64,000 nucleotides of DNA. Source: Rugalucina vietnamica. Taxonomy: Eukaryota > Mollusca > Bivalvia > Lucinida > Lucinidae. A program made the position numbers and the translations under genes. Under the pieces are notes generated by a model that did no database searches, was not told the DNA's origin, and was given only the letters and a program-made list of their open reading frames with translations. Position 1 is the stretch's first letter, and each line of letters opens with the position of its first letter. The stretch is from positions 28,306,956 through 28,370,955 of the forward strand of contig OZ024879.1 in assembly GCA_964017185.1 (NCBI GenBank), in the 5' to 3' direction. Positions 35,189 through 45,009 of this stretch are shown here, piece after piece.

Positions 35189-35827
35189 CTTGACACCAAG
35201 CTGAAAGTCTACAAGGCTGTGGTACTGCCAACCCTCTTGTATGCATGTGAGACCTGGACAGTATACCAACGCCATGCAAAGAGACTTAACCATTTTCACT
35301 TAAGCTGTTTGAGAAAGTTGTTCAAAATCAAGTGGCAGGACAAGATTCCAGACACAGAGGTCCTGAGGAAAGCAGGGATGCAAAGCATGCATACAGTCTT
35401 AAAGCTAGCACAGCTAAGATGGACTGGCCATGTTATAAGAATGCCTGATGCGCGACTTCCAAAGAAAGTTTTCTATGGAGAACTACAGGAGGGAAGGCGC
35501 TCTCAAGGTGGCCAGAAGAAACGCTACAAAGACACCCTCAAAGCCTCTCTGAAGGATTTCGAAATACCAATGGGGTCCTGGGAACAGACTGCACAGGAGC
35601 GATCAAAGTGGCGAGGTCTCATCAACAAAGGAGCAGCTCTCTATGAAAAGAAGAGAATCTGTGAAGCTGAAAGAAAGCGAAGAGAGCGCAAAGCCAAAAC
35701 AAATGTGCCACCAGCAGACTCTATGACATTGACTTGCTCTACTTGCAACCGACAGTTTAGAGCCAGAATTGGCCTAGTCAGCCATCAAACAACTCATCAA
35801 CACACATCAGCACTATTCAAGAAATAA
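35189..35827 (+). pseudogene. Non-LTR retrotransposon (LINE) reverse transcriptase, C-terminal fragment
   Basis: About 212 codons encode the part after the palm domain: LKVYKAVVLPTLLYACETW, HLSCLRKLFKIKWQDKIPD, LRWTGHVIRMPD, GRRSQGGQKKRYKDTLKASL, a basic stretch (EAERKRRERKAK) and a final C2H2 finger CSTCNRQF...GLVSHQTTH. This order (thumb, WTGHVxRM, GRRxxGGQxxRYKDxLK, terminal zinc finger) is typical of one group of animal LINEs. Endonuclease and palm domains are absent because of truncation. The frame stays open across the junction with the hammerhead repeat, so the track start at 35111 is not the real protein start. Confidence 0.8.
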
Positions 35828-36136
35828 TGATGGTCTTTCTCATTAGTGAGAGACGAACTATCAGAATGCTTCTATATTGTATTGATCAGTATTCTTATTT
35901 TGAGTCCACAATCGGGAAAGTTTACTTTTATAATGAAGACTAGTGCACCAGTTATTGCAAAATTTGAATGCCATGTTTAAATTCAACAGTGTCCCTCAGT
36001 CTGATGCAACAGCAGGTGTTTTCATTCCATAGTCAAACTGGCTGTTAAAGTTTTTATTACCTGCATTCACTGTCCCTGCAGTTTGACCTATAATCCCAGT
36101 TTTAATATAAAGAGTAAAGTCAATATCCCTGATTAT

Positions 36137-36240
36137 GCTCCCTTTGGCCAAGTGGTTAAGAGCGCTGTTTTCATTACAACGCTTAATCATTTCATCACCT
36201 CACCCCTGTGTCTGGTGTACGTTTGAGCCAAGTACATGGC
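36137..36240 (+). mobile_element. tRNA-derived SINE-like fragment
   Basis: GGCCAAGTGGTTAAGAGCGC is a good A-box region of Leu/Ser type; a weak B-box-like GTACGTTTGAGCC follows after a longer gap than in a tRNA. It is not a functional tRNA. Confidence 0.45.
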
Positions 36241-36916
36241 ACATATAAGAGAAGCCAAATTGTGCTTGCAGGTGTGTCAGGTGGTTTTTCTTGGGAATTC
36301 TCCTGTTTATAACTCACCTACTGATTGACTGGTCTGATAGCTGAAATTGTTGAAAAGGGACGTAAACTGAATCCTAGAAAAAAAACATTTTCTTGCTGTT
36401 TACTGGCCTGAGGAGGTTTAATTCCAAATAATTGCTGCATAAACACTTGTGATTACCGTATTAAGTTTCAAAACAAAACATTTTAGATTGTTGTATTTAA
36501 GATGACCACATTTTACTTATTTCTAATTTTATTCATTCTCACAGGCTCAAATTAACAAAACAAAGATATCAGCAGATGGTACTTTTATCGAACAGCCAAT
36601 ATGTGTGAGGGTTGTGTTTGCAGAAGCACCAAGGACATACACCAATGAGAAAAAATGTCCATGCAAATCATTGAAGGTGTGGCAAGTTTCAAGAGATTTT
36701 CGTGCTATGACAAATCTGCATTTCCATTCATGGAAACTGGACATTCAATAATATTACACTTCCTAAGCAAGATGAAAGAAATTGTTATTCGTACAGGAAC
36801 CAATGTGATCTTAATTCCAGCAACATCAGTATCATTACCATCAGAGCTTGAAACCGCTGTCAAAGAAAAAGCAACAGTACTACAGAGCCCATCGACAGCA
36901 GAACTTGTAACTGTGG

Positions 36917-37274
36917 AAAGGTACAAGTAGGCAAAGATCAGGAAAAGGCGCAATGAGAAAAAGATTCCCACTCCAAAAACCGAGGTGGGGAAAAAAACCA
37001 AACTAACAATCAGGTACTTATACCATGAAACACATCGGAAGCCGAATGAGCAGCTATTTTCCCAATATTTGGCCACTCAGTTACCCTAACTTAATTAAAA
37101 ATATGAAAACATACATAAGGCGCCAACAGCACAAAAATATTAAAACACCAAGACATAAACAAAAAGAACCACCGCAGAAGTATTGCCTTGGAACGATCAG
37201 TAACACAAAGTTACCGTCGGGCTAAAACCGATTTTACAGGATCCTAACCTCGCCCTCAGCTTCTGCAGCTGTTC
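36917..37274 (-). mobile_element. 3'-end fragment of the YLDD reverse-transcriptase element
   Basis: On the plus strand it starts GTACAAGTAGGCAAAGATCA and continues with CCAAAAACCGAGGTGGGG, GGCGCCAACAGCAC and GGAACGATCAGTAAC to about TTCTGCAGCTG. It is the reverse complement of 33350-33718. It interrupts exon a of the OB-fold remnant. Confidence 0.8.
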
Positions 37275-37539
37275 ACTTATACAGAGATATAAACAAGAAA
37301 TAAGGTAAATCATGATACGAAAATATATAATATAGGTACCAACATGTAACATGTATAACGGAAAGCAGGGTGAGCAGCTATTGAAGTAAGGTGGTCTCAG
37401 TGCTAGCTTGGACATAAAAAGTAAAATGCAGAGGGCTAAGTGAACAGCCAAGTTAAATTCGGGTGGCCACAAAGTCATGCAACATGAAACTCATAATAAG
37501 AATAAATTGGATAAATGTGAACAACAACAGCAGTACCGC

Positions 37540-38095
37540 ATTGGAACGATCAGTTATAAATAACTGGAAGACGCATTAAAAATTCCCCAGGGTTCCTTAT
37601 TTCACATTATTTGCTAGATAACAAAGGTACTTTATTTATGCACCAGTCATTTGTAGTATCCTCTGCCCCTATTGGGCTGGGGATAGTGGAGCCATAGTCA
37701 GACTTGCGTGTCGGAAGCGCAGTAGCTCAATGGTTAGTGTGCTGCCCTCTCGTGCTAGAGGTCACAGGTTCGATCCCTGCCAGTGTCGAGGAAATTTCAG
37801 TGACCGAACACGCTTCCCTTCATGTCATTTGCAGAGATGACATGAATACAGTTCACTGTCCTTCAGATCTTTATTTCACATTATCTGCAAGATAACAAAG
37901 GTATTTGATTTGTGCACCAGTCATTTGTAGTATCCCCTGCCCATGGGCTGAGGATACTGGGCAATAGTCAGGCTTAAGTGTGGGGAGTGAAGTAGCTCAG
38001 TGGTTAGCGCGCTGGCCTCTGGTGCTAGACGTCACAGGTTCGATCCCTGCCGGTATCGAGGAAATTTCGGTGACTGAACACGCTTCCCTCTAACA
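37540..38095 (+). mobile_element. tRNA-derived SINE, tandemly duplicated with a 274-bp period
   Basis: Two heads with A box TAGCTCAxTGGTTAGxGxG and B box GGTTCGATCCCTGCC lie at about 37710-37790 and 37985-38060. Each is followed by GAAATTTCxGTGACxGAACA and CGCTTCCCT. The flanking GATAACAAAGGTA word falls at 37617 and 37891. The tRNA part is Leu-like, but the anticodon stem does not close well, so these are SINEs and not tRNA genes. Confidence 0.65.
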
Positions 38096-38139
38096 ATGGT
38101 TTGTTTAGTAGTAATTCTTTTGTTTTTTAAATCAACGAT

Positions 38140-40254
38140 TAATAAATCATAAGCTTGGACGTTTGCATACAACTTGCCAACAAACATTTGAAACACGTGT
38201 CTCATTTGAAACACGTGTCTGAGGAGTTTGTCGTCAAAGAACTCAATCACTTAAACTCTTATAAAAGCACTGGCTTAGATGAAATTCCAGCAAAATTCTT
38301 AAAAGAAGGGGCTTCCTTCCTAAAATTACCTGTCACGTTTCTTGTGAACATGTCAATTTCAGATAACTGAGTGCCAGATGCTATGAAAATTGCTAGGGTC
38401 AAGCCGTTGTATAAGAAAAATAGTAATTTGGATGTTGGCAATTATAGACCGGTGAGCATTTTGAGTGTTGTTTCAAAAATTCTTGAAAAGGCTATTTATA
38501 TACAGCTTGAAGCATATTTGGTAAAAAATAATATTATATATAATTACCAGTCTGGGTTTAGAAGTTCATTCTCTACAGACACCTGTCTCATTTATTTGTT
38601 AGATCATATTAAAATGAAAAATGCAGAAGGTCTGTACACGGGTATGATCTTGTTAGACCTGCAAAAGGCCTTCGACACAGTCGACCATAAAATACTGTGC
38701 AATAAATTGCAACTTATGGGTATACGATCAACTAAATGGTTTGAATCTTACCTTGGTAACAGAAGTCAGTTAGTCAATATTGGTAAAGTTCACTCAGATA
38801 CTGCAGCTGTAACTTGTGGTGTTCCCCAAGGGAGTATTTTAGGACCTCTGTTGTTTTTATGCTATGTTAATGACATGGTGATAAGTGTTGACCCTGACTG
38901 CAAACTGTTACTGTATGCTGATGACAGTACAATCCTTTTTTCACATAGAGATCCAGATCAGATTGCAAGCAAATTAAGTAAAGTTCTTGAATCTTGTTCT
39001 GAGTGGCTAGTTGACAACAAACTATCTTTACACCTGGGCAAAACTGAATGTATACTATTCGGGTCAAAGAGAAAATTTAAGAAAATCAAGGAATTCAAAG
39101 CCAAGTGCAACGATCACGTGATTGAACATACGACATCTGTGAAATACTTAGGTCTGAATATTGACAATCTTTTGTCAGGAGACCTTATAGCTAAAAACAT
39201 ACTCTCCAAGGTTAATGCTCGTTTGAAGTTTATGTATCGTCATAGTTCCAGTCTATCCTCAAGGACCAGAAAAAACTTATGTTCAGCCCTGATCTTGTGT
39301 CACTTTGACTATACGTGTTCGTCTTGGTATGCAGGTCTAACCAAAGACCTAAAGAAAAAGTTACAAATTGCACAAAACAAAGTTATCAGATTCATCAACT
39401 TCCTGGGACCCCGAACAAGGATAACCGCTGATATTTTTGCGGATTCGAACTTGCTCAATGTTGAAACTAGGGTTAAACAGTTGAGACTAAATCATGTGCA
39501 CAAAATTGTCTACAGCTTATGTCCTACATATATGAAGGAGAATTTTGTTCCTCTTAGTGAAGTCCATCAGCATAATACACGGTCTAGAGGATATAATTTT
39601 TCAATTCCTCTGTGTAGAAGTGTTGACAACACGACTTTTTATCATACAGGTATTAAAGATTGGAATTCTCTTCCGCAATGGTTGAAAGAGCAAGAAAAAC
39701 CTCAACGATTCAAACAATCTTTAAAAAAGTTTTTAATTGAGCAATTCCGTGAAACTGAGCAAAACGATGTTTTGTTTTATTGATGTGCTGGAAATTCTTT
39801 CAGTTTCAACAGTTTTCGCTGTACTTGTCTGTTTGCTCGTAGTTATAATATGTTATAATATCTGTAAATGTGATATATAGAAGTCAAGAGCACCCTTAGC
39901 TTTGATTGATAACTTGAACTTGTGTGCAATATTATCCTGCCTCTCCCGTGCCAACATTTTCTTCTTTTTTTTGCAAATGGACCCCATTGGAAATAAGCCT
40001 TATGGCTTTATGGGCTATCCATAGGTCTTAAGATCATACATTTCAATCTGCGTTAAGTGGACATAGGTGCTGGCATCTCATTCCACTATTTGATTTAACC
40101 AAAACTGTTATTAATCATGCAAGTGTGCTCTTAATTGATTAGTAAATGAGTATTTACACATATATATATTCAAAACATAATTGTACATATGACCTTATTG
40201 CCTGAATTAATCATATCTTATCTTATCTTATCTTATCTTATCTTATCTTATCAG
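38140..40254 (+). pseudogene. Non-LTR retrotransposon (LINE) with TTATC tail, reverse transcriptase region
   Basis: The open frame 38371-39783 (470 codons) reads YRPVSILSVVSKILEKA, LLDLQKAFDTVDH (first catalytic Asp), GVPQGSILGPLLF and LLLYADDST (catalytic pair), then a thumb and a C-terminal region (VKYLGLNID, HNTRSRGYNF, WNSLPQWL). The same frame continues upstream to 38155 (KSTGLDEIPAKFLKEGA) across a single TGA at 38368-38370. The endonuclease part is not found, and a 17-bp direct duplication (CATTTGAAACACGTGTC type) lies near 38190. After the stop at 39781 a 430-bp 3' region ends in about eight copies of TTATC (40214-40252), as in CR1/Jockey-group elements. Clade is tentative. Confidence 0.85.
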
Positions 40255-40377
40255 ATGAGGTCAGAACATAAAACACTGAGCTAACCTACATTTCAAGTCA
40301 AATAAACAAAAATAAACCTTCCTGTTTTGCACTCAAGACAGTCTTTTTTGCAGCTCACATACATACCGTAAAACTTT

Positions 40378-40500
40378 ATGGAAACAAAGCCCATTGGCTC
40401 ATATGTAGAGTATCATAATAGAGCGAGAGATCTGAGGTTCAAACCCCACAACCGCCATGCAGTGTCCTTGAGCAAGACACTCCCCAAAGTACTGGTTAAA
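40378..40500 (+). mobile_element. tRNA-derived SINE fragment
   Basis: GGCTCATATGTAGAGTATC (A-box-like), then GAGGTTCAAACCCCAC (B box), then GTGTCCTTGAGCAAGACACT, a word I recall from the conserved central part of many animal tRNA-SINEs. Confidence 0.55.
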
Positions 40501-40900
40501 CAACTCAGTGTCTCAACAGAACTTAAAAATAATAATTGGGATATTATTTAAACAAAAACAAAACCAAACCAAATATTTAATTGAAATTTAATAACTTTCA
40601 GACTGTCACATTTATTTACAGCTTGATAATATTCAGACAACATCATACGGGACAGAAGTCATTGTGCGCAATGGGGAAATGGGAGATCAGTCAGGATATG
40701 TCTGCTTTGCTTTCTGACGGCACTTGGCGACGTTCCCCTTGGAAGTGGGCCACTGTGTTAAAGTACATAATGGTGTCATGTCATCAACCACTGACGGACT
40801 TCCAAACGTAACAAGAAGACAAAGAACATCTCTAGAGGTATACAAACAACCAGTTTTTGGCATTAATGATAATTAACAAAAATTCTATGTATGAGGTTTA

Positions 40901-41075
40901 AGCTCACCTGAGCCGAAGTCTCACAAGGTGAGCTTATAGGGTTGGGTCAATTAGCCATCTGAGAATTTTTAGGGCCGTCACACGGCACAACCACATGATA
41001 TAAAAAGGTACAAGTAGGCAACGATCAGGAATAGGCGCAATCAGTAAAAAATCCCACTCTAAAAACCGAAGTACA
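40901..41075. mobile_element. Nested fragments: hairpin-element 5' end, hammerhead-unit piece, YLDD 3' end
   Basis: AGCTCACCTGAGCCGAAG (40901) is followed by a 25-bp match to the hammerhead unit (TTTTAGGGCCGTCACACGG, 40967-40991) and by GGTACAAGTAGGCAACGATC (41007-41072), a minus-strand end of the YLDD element. Three families are joined within 175 bp. Confidence 0.6.
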
Positions 41076-41956
41076 AACCGGTTGCAAGCTAGAATTAATG
41101 TGCACTTGGCCAGCACAAAAGACAGTTTGAACTTTTAAACCCTGATTCAAGGAATAAATGCGCGCTTTGAAGTTCAAACCTAGGTGACAAAAACTGTATG
41201 TACACTTGGCTTGCTATAACCCTCATCTGCAATTAATAAGATGTATATCGGAAACAACCACGTTCGTTTGAACGGCCTGTCTATAAGCTTGGTACTTCAG
41301 ACTCTGTTTTGTGTCTTGTTAGTTCGCTATTCCTTCATGTACTGTAATCAATGGCAAATAATGCATTACCTTGCATTACTTTTTTCAGTGAAAATTACCG
41401 TCTACACTAAAAAATTATACTGATCTATAAATTATAGACAAGATCGATTACTGCCTTTATTGTGAAAGATCATACGCTTCTAAAATAGTTGCCATTATGC
41501 GAATGTTCACACAGACGAGCATGATGTCAAGAAGGCACTACTCCACCCTAAGGGCACAAACGAAAGAAATCACGCCCTTAGATTGATCGAATATAAAGCG
41601 AATTTCTGTCATAATGTGAAGGTTTGTAAAATATCCCGTTATCAGTAGTTTCAACTTCCTAAGTTCCATTATGTTAACAAATCAAAAAGGAATTGGCTTA
41701 AAAATATCCAAAAGGCATAACAAATGAACGTTCAGCTCGTTGTGCACATTAAATCTTAAGTAGAAGGCTATCTTGAAGAAAGAAGTAATTTACACATAAT
41801 AAGACCCAGCCTACAACTAGCAAACCGGTTTAATTATTTATATCTGTCCTTTTAGATCAGTAAGAAAATTTAGAGTATCAAAAATTGTACGTATAGAGCC
41901 ATCTTCTAAGCAATGTTTCAATTGTATGTATCTGGCTATCGTCGCCGGTAAATAAA

Positions 41957-42055
41957 GGGCCACTGATGAGGGTTTAATACCCGAAATTGCGCAATACAAC
42001 CTCCGTTTGAACGTTTCACTGCTCCCAAAGGATCAAACGTTTATATGTTATTTGA
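41957..42055 (+). ncRNA. Hammerhead ribozyme 6, solitary and partly decayed
   Basis: Plus strand: CTGATGA (41963-41969), stem II GGGT-TTAAT-ACCC, GAAA, stem III ATTGC/GCAAT, then ATA at the cleavage site. The core, stem II and stem III are complete. Stem I is not: GGGCCA faces CAACCT, which pairs poorly. The unit tail (TTTCACTGCTCCCAAAGGATC) confirms the repeat family. This copy probably cleaves weakly or not at all. Confidence 0.65.
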
Positions 42056-42281
42056 TATGAAACTAATTTTATCATTGATTTTTCATAGCCAGTTTTTATT
42101 TACGAGTATGTGTTCTTAAATTGAAACAATAGACTTGCCAACAGTGTCGCTAAATCAAGTGAATACTGAACAGGGAATTGTGGCATTATGCGGGGAAGAA
42201 TATTTCCGTTTGCCGTTCTGATGTACGCAAAATTCACATTGAATAATACAACAGATTTATATCAACATCTTGTTTTTACAG

Positions 42282-42773
42282 CTAATAGAAAAAGGTGAGC
42301 TTGTTGTGGCGAGGAGGCCATGAGAACACAGTAAAAGGAAATATGAAGCCCATCATTTTTTTCCTTGTGAATATTGTTTGGGGTTTATTCTTAATGAGTC
42401 ACTTCGGCATCATCTAAAAATTGCTCAGCCAAGCCAACAAGCAATCCAGACACAAATTATGTTAGGAACGCACAAATGCTTCTGGTCCCATTTATCAGAG
42501 AACCAAATGCTGTAAAGGCAAAAGTTGATACTTTTCTAAGCGGGATGAAGGAGGCCGCGGCCAACCCAGGCATTAGAAAGCTCTGTAAAATGACAGGTAA
42601 GAGTTGGTGACGAGAATGAGTAGAGACTAAACGATATGGATACGACAAGAACAAAAGTACGAACAGTCGGTAGATTACTAAAATACCTAAATCGAGGAGA
42701 AACTTATCCCGAGCCGCTTACTGATTATATCACCGGTCGCTCTTTCAAAAAAGTAATGGATGGAGTAAGATGA
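42282..42773 (+). pseudogene. Orphan zinc-binding protein remnant (CEYC...HH)
   Basis: After a TTTTTACAG acceptor the frame reads LIEKGELVVARRP, a TGA, then FFPCEYCLGFILNESLRHHLKI, a short zinc-finger-like segment. A second frame continues LLVPFIREPNAVKAKVDTF and AAANPGIRKLCKMTG to a donor at 42597 (GTAAGA). A third piece at 42636-42773 reads KVRTVGRLLKYLNRG. I recall this order (C-x2-C finger, VxxTVGRLL) from large unnamed bivalve and lancelet families, some of which continue into a tyrosine-recombinase-like domain; none is visible here. It is broken by at least one stop and one shift. Confidence 0.45.
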
Positions 42774-43006
42774 ATTTCCTAGGAAAGTGGCACCAGCTGG
42801 CACTGAATCTAGGCTACTATCTCAAACAGATATCACTGCTCAAAATAAGCCTTTGGATAAAGGCGGGAAGCCCAATCGAACAAGAAGAAGGCAGGAATGT
42901 GCAGTTTCTGATGGCAGCACACAGGAACATGTGAGAGAAGAAAAAACGCAAAGTTACATGCATCAAACAAATGACAATATTTGATAACCTATTTTCTTGG
43001 TTTCAG

Positions 43007-43837
43007 GCTTAGTGAAGGAAGTCACTTCGATATCAACAATTTGATGAAATTAACCTCTATAGAAATACGTTACGGTCGTTTCAACAACCCCTGCAATATT
43101 CTGATAGGCCAGTCGAAAAGACTGATAAAAATCTGTTTGGCGGAGCAGAACAACGGGGAGGCATATGAATGTGTAAGTTTATTTGTTTTTGTTGTTGTAT
43201 ATCTTTTATTATTATTCTTTTTTTTCTGTATAAGTCAGTGAATACAACAGTAAAGATAGTTGTTTTGTAAAGATAGATACAAGAAGCAAGAACAAAATAT
43301 ATTTATTAATTTTTGTTTGAGAACAATATCTCTTTAACATTTAAGATGTTAATTTATATGTAATTACAGTATCCCAGCAAGCCGTTGCCACCCACTACCA
43401 CTCACCTTGAAGTCACATCGTCAGTTTCGCCTACTGATGATGCAACGACGTCTCTTCCCACGCCCACCCACCATGATGTTCCCACCCACCATAATGATGT
43501 GACATCAGCCCTCACAATGACCACCGAGTCTCATGCCTCGATTGTATCATTAACAGGTATGAAGACTGACTCTAATCTTAATCATAGTTTTTCTGATAAT
43601 GGCTTTGATCAAAATATTATTGTAATTGTTATATTATGTATCATTGTTATTATTTTAATAGCAATCATCATTTGGCAGCGATTAAAACTGAAAAAAAGGA
43701 TGTATGTTCCCCCTAGAGGTAACATACTATTAGATCACGATGCTTATATGATTCCCATGACATCGAGAGGGAATAGCAATGAAGAAGAAGAAGAAGATAA
43801 AGTATATGAGAGTGTTCACTCGCTAGGCCAAAGTTAA
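43007..43837 (+). CDS. Single-pass (type I) membrane protein, 3' exons, isoform with acidic tail
   Basis: Exon 43007-43172 (TTTCAG acceptor, donor TGT|GTAAGT) reads SEGSHFDINNLMKL, RYGRFNNPCNILIGQ and KRLIKICLAEQ, three Cys in all. Exon 43370-43837 (ATTACAG) follows in phase and encodes a Thr/Ser/Pro-rich stalk (about 60 residues), a hydrophobic helix (IIVIVILCIIVIILIAIIIW), a basic stop-transfer RLKLKKR and a cytoplasmic tail with EEEEED and VYESVHSL, stop at 43835. AATAAA at 43930 could end the message. Upstream exons with start and signal peptide were not identified. The ectodomain family is unknown. The frames are open, so it may be a live host gene, but this is the 3' part only. Confidence 0.55.
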
Positions 43838-44050
43838 ATAATATGTGTGGTTCTATTTTTGAGAACAAAAATGTCTAAGAAAAGGTATATGTTAGTTTTG
43901 ATTTGTTTTCTTCGTAAAATTTTCAGTGAAATAAAATATTTTTACTACTTTCAAATAAAAAAAAAATAAATAAATAAAACGATGAACCACATTTTTTTTT
44001 GTTTTGTTTTGGCTTAATTATTGTCATAAAGATTGTTTCTTTTTTGATAG

Positions 44051-44087
44051 CTGCCACAGTCACTATGGCGGTCATTACCGCCATCCT

Positions 44088-44120
<33 letters not shown>

Positions 44121-44394
44121 TTGGCACGTGAGGAGGCGAAGACATGTCATGAACTTACCACCACCCGCATGGATCCCTTTGACCCCAATCACAGCTCTCA
44201 CACCACCACTCACCGACACCACTCCAGGATCCGGATCGCACACTTCACCTCTGCCGCCTTCACCTTCTCCACTCCTTCCATCTCCTATCAGCATTTCGTC
44301 GTCTGAACCAGTCATCCTTCACCTTTCAGATGACGAACCAGTTTCGTCAAGGACGCGCTCAAAAACAAAGACCAGAAGGACTTTGCTTTTGTGA
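44051..44394 (+). CDS. Alternative last exon of the same membrane protein, second helix and proline-rich tail
   Basis: An acceptor (TTTTTTGATAG) precedes 44051. A donor inside the upstream exon (AACAG|GTATGA, exon end 43556) leaves one base, which fits the two bases CT that open this exon, so SLT-A-ATVTMAV is read in frame. The exon encodes a second membrane helix made largely of Ile from an (ATC)n tract (44091-44120), RRRR as stop-transfer, a proline-rich tail (PLPPSPSPLLPSP) and VILHLSDDE, a SUMO-interaction-like motif, then a basic end. Frames in which the same tract reads His or Met are shadows. Splicing is inferred from phase and site quality only. Confidence 0.5.
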
Positions 44395-44805
44395 GCGAGT
44401 CCTTGAGGAAACTGGTTCAAGGTGAAGGATGGCTGGTTGAGAACAATCATATATAGGGGGAAAAAAGTAGATTTTTTTTATTGTATAAGTTCTTTGTCAG
44501 TGCATATTTTCGAACACATACATTTTTGTATTTCTGTTTTGGGTGTAAACTTCATACATTTTTGAATTTCTGTTTTGGGTGTAGACTTTGCACACATCAT
44601 TTTATTCTGCTTTAAATCAGGCATTGCAAATCCTTGTCTGAATTGTCTTTACTACCAAATTCAAATGAACAAAACTTGGTTTGGATTAAACAATATTTTA
44701 TTTAATGGCTGTAAAGAATACATTTGTGTTAATATATACACTATTACATAAAAACTTTTGAAAGTTCTAGTCAATATTTATCAGTTCAAGTCTGAAAAAA
44801 TAAGT

Positions 44806-44900
44806 CAGTCACTTCTAGTCACTTTAAGCAGGTGTGCTTTCATATTGTTTTCAGTCACTTCTAGTCACTTTAAGCAGGTGTGCTTTCATATTGTTTTGTC
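44806..44900. repeat. Direct duplication of about 46 bp
   Basis: TCAGTCACTTCTAGTCACTT through TTCATATTGTTTT occurs twice in tandem. No coding content. Confidence 0.7.
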
Positions 44901-45009
44901 CTTCTGTTGCTACCTGAAACGCACACAAAAAAGTAAAATATAGCATGGTTTTATTGAATATACATTCTGCCATTTTTCCCCCTATATATGAAGTACAACC
45001 ATATAAAAG

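Larger units (their letters stand above)
34187..35873. mobile_element. Composite insertion: 2.5 hammerhead units joined to a LINE 3' end, 11-bp flanking repeat
   Basis: AGAATGCTTCT lies at 34187-34197 and again at 35863-35873, flanking everything between. Inside are about 31 bp of unassigned DNA, then 957 bp of hammerhead repeat (34231-35188), then a LINE coding end (35189-35827) and a short 3' tail. The repeat breaks off abruptly at CATACATGTAATCC and the LINE starts at TTGACACC. An 11-bp flanking duplication fits one target-primed insertion of the whole composite. No poly-A tail is present. Confidence 0.6.
36545..40837 (+). pseudogene. OB-fold (RPA-like) protein remnant, two exons
   Basis: Exon a starts after CTCACAG at 36545, reads ISADGTFIEQPICVRVVFAE, shifts frame in an A run near 36652 and continues as FPFMETGHSIILHFLSKMKE and VIRTGTNVILIPATSVSLP up to about 36916. 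It is then cut by an inserted retroelement 3' end. Exon b is 40602-40837 (acceptor CTTTCAG, donor GAG|GTATAC) and reads TSYGTEVIVRNGEMGDQSG, a TGA stop, FPLEVGHCVKVHNGV and NVTRRQRTSLE. The order VRNGxxxDxSGxxxF then LEVGxCVKxxNG is a classic OB-fold pattern. The link between the two exons is inferred from strand and family. A related pseudogene is at 4173-5342 on the other strand. Confidence 0.45.

Noticed and set aside
37704..37790. Possible functional tRNA gene
   Set aside because: A and B boxes are good, but the stems do not close into a cloverleaf and the sequence continues into a shared SINE body that is duplicated nearby.
43923..44315. 130-codon minus-strand frame and the His-rich plus frame at 44004
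   Set aside because: Low-complexity shadows of the (ATC)n tract and the proline-rich exon; the Ile-reading frame fits a splice phase and a stop-transfer sequence.
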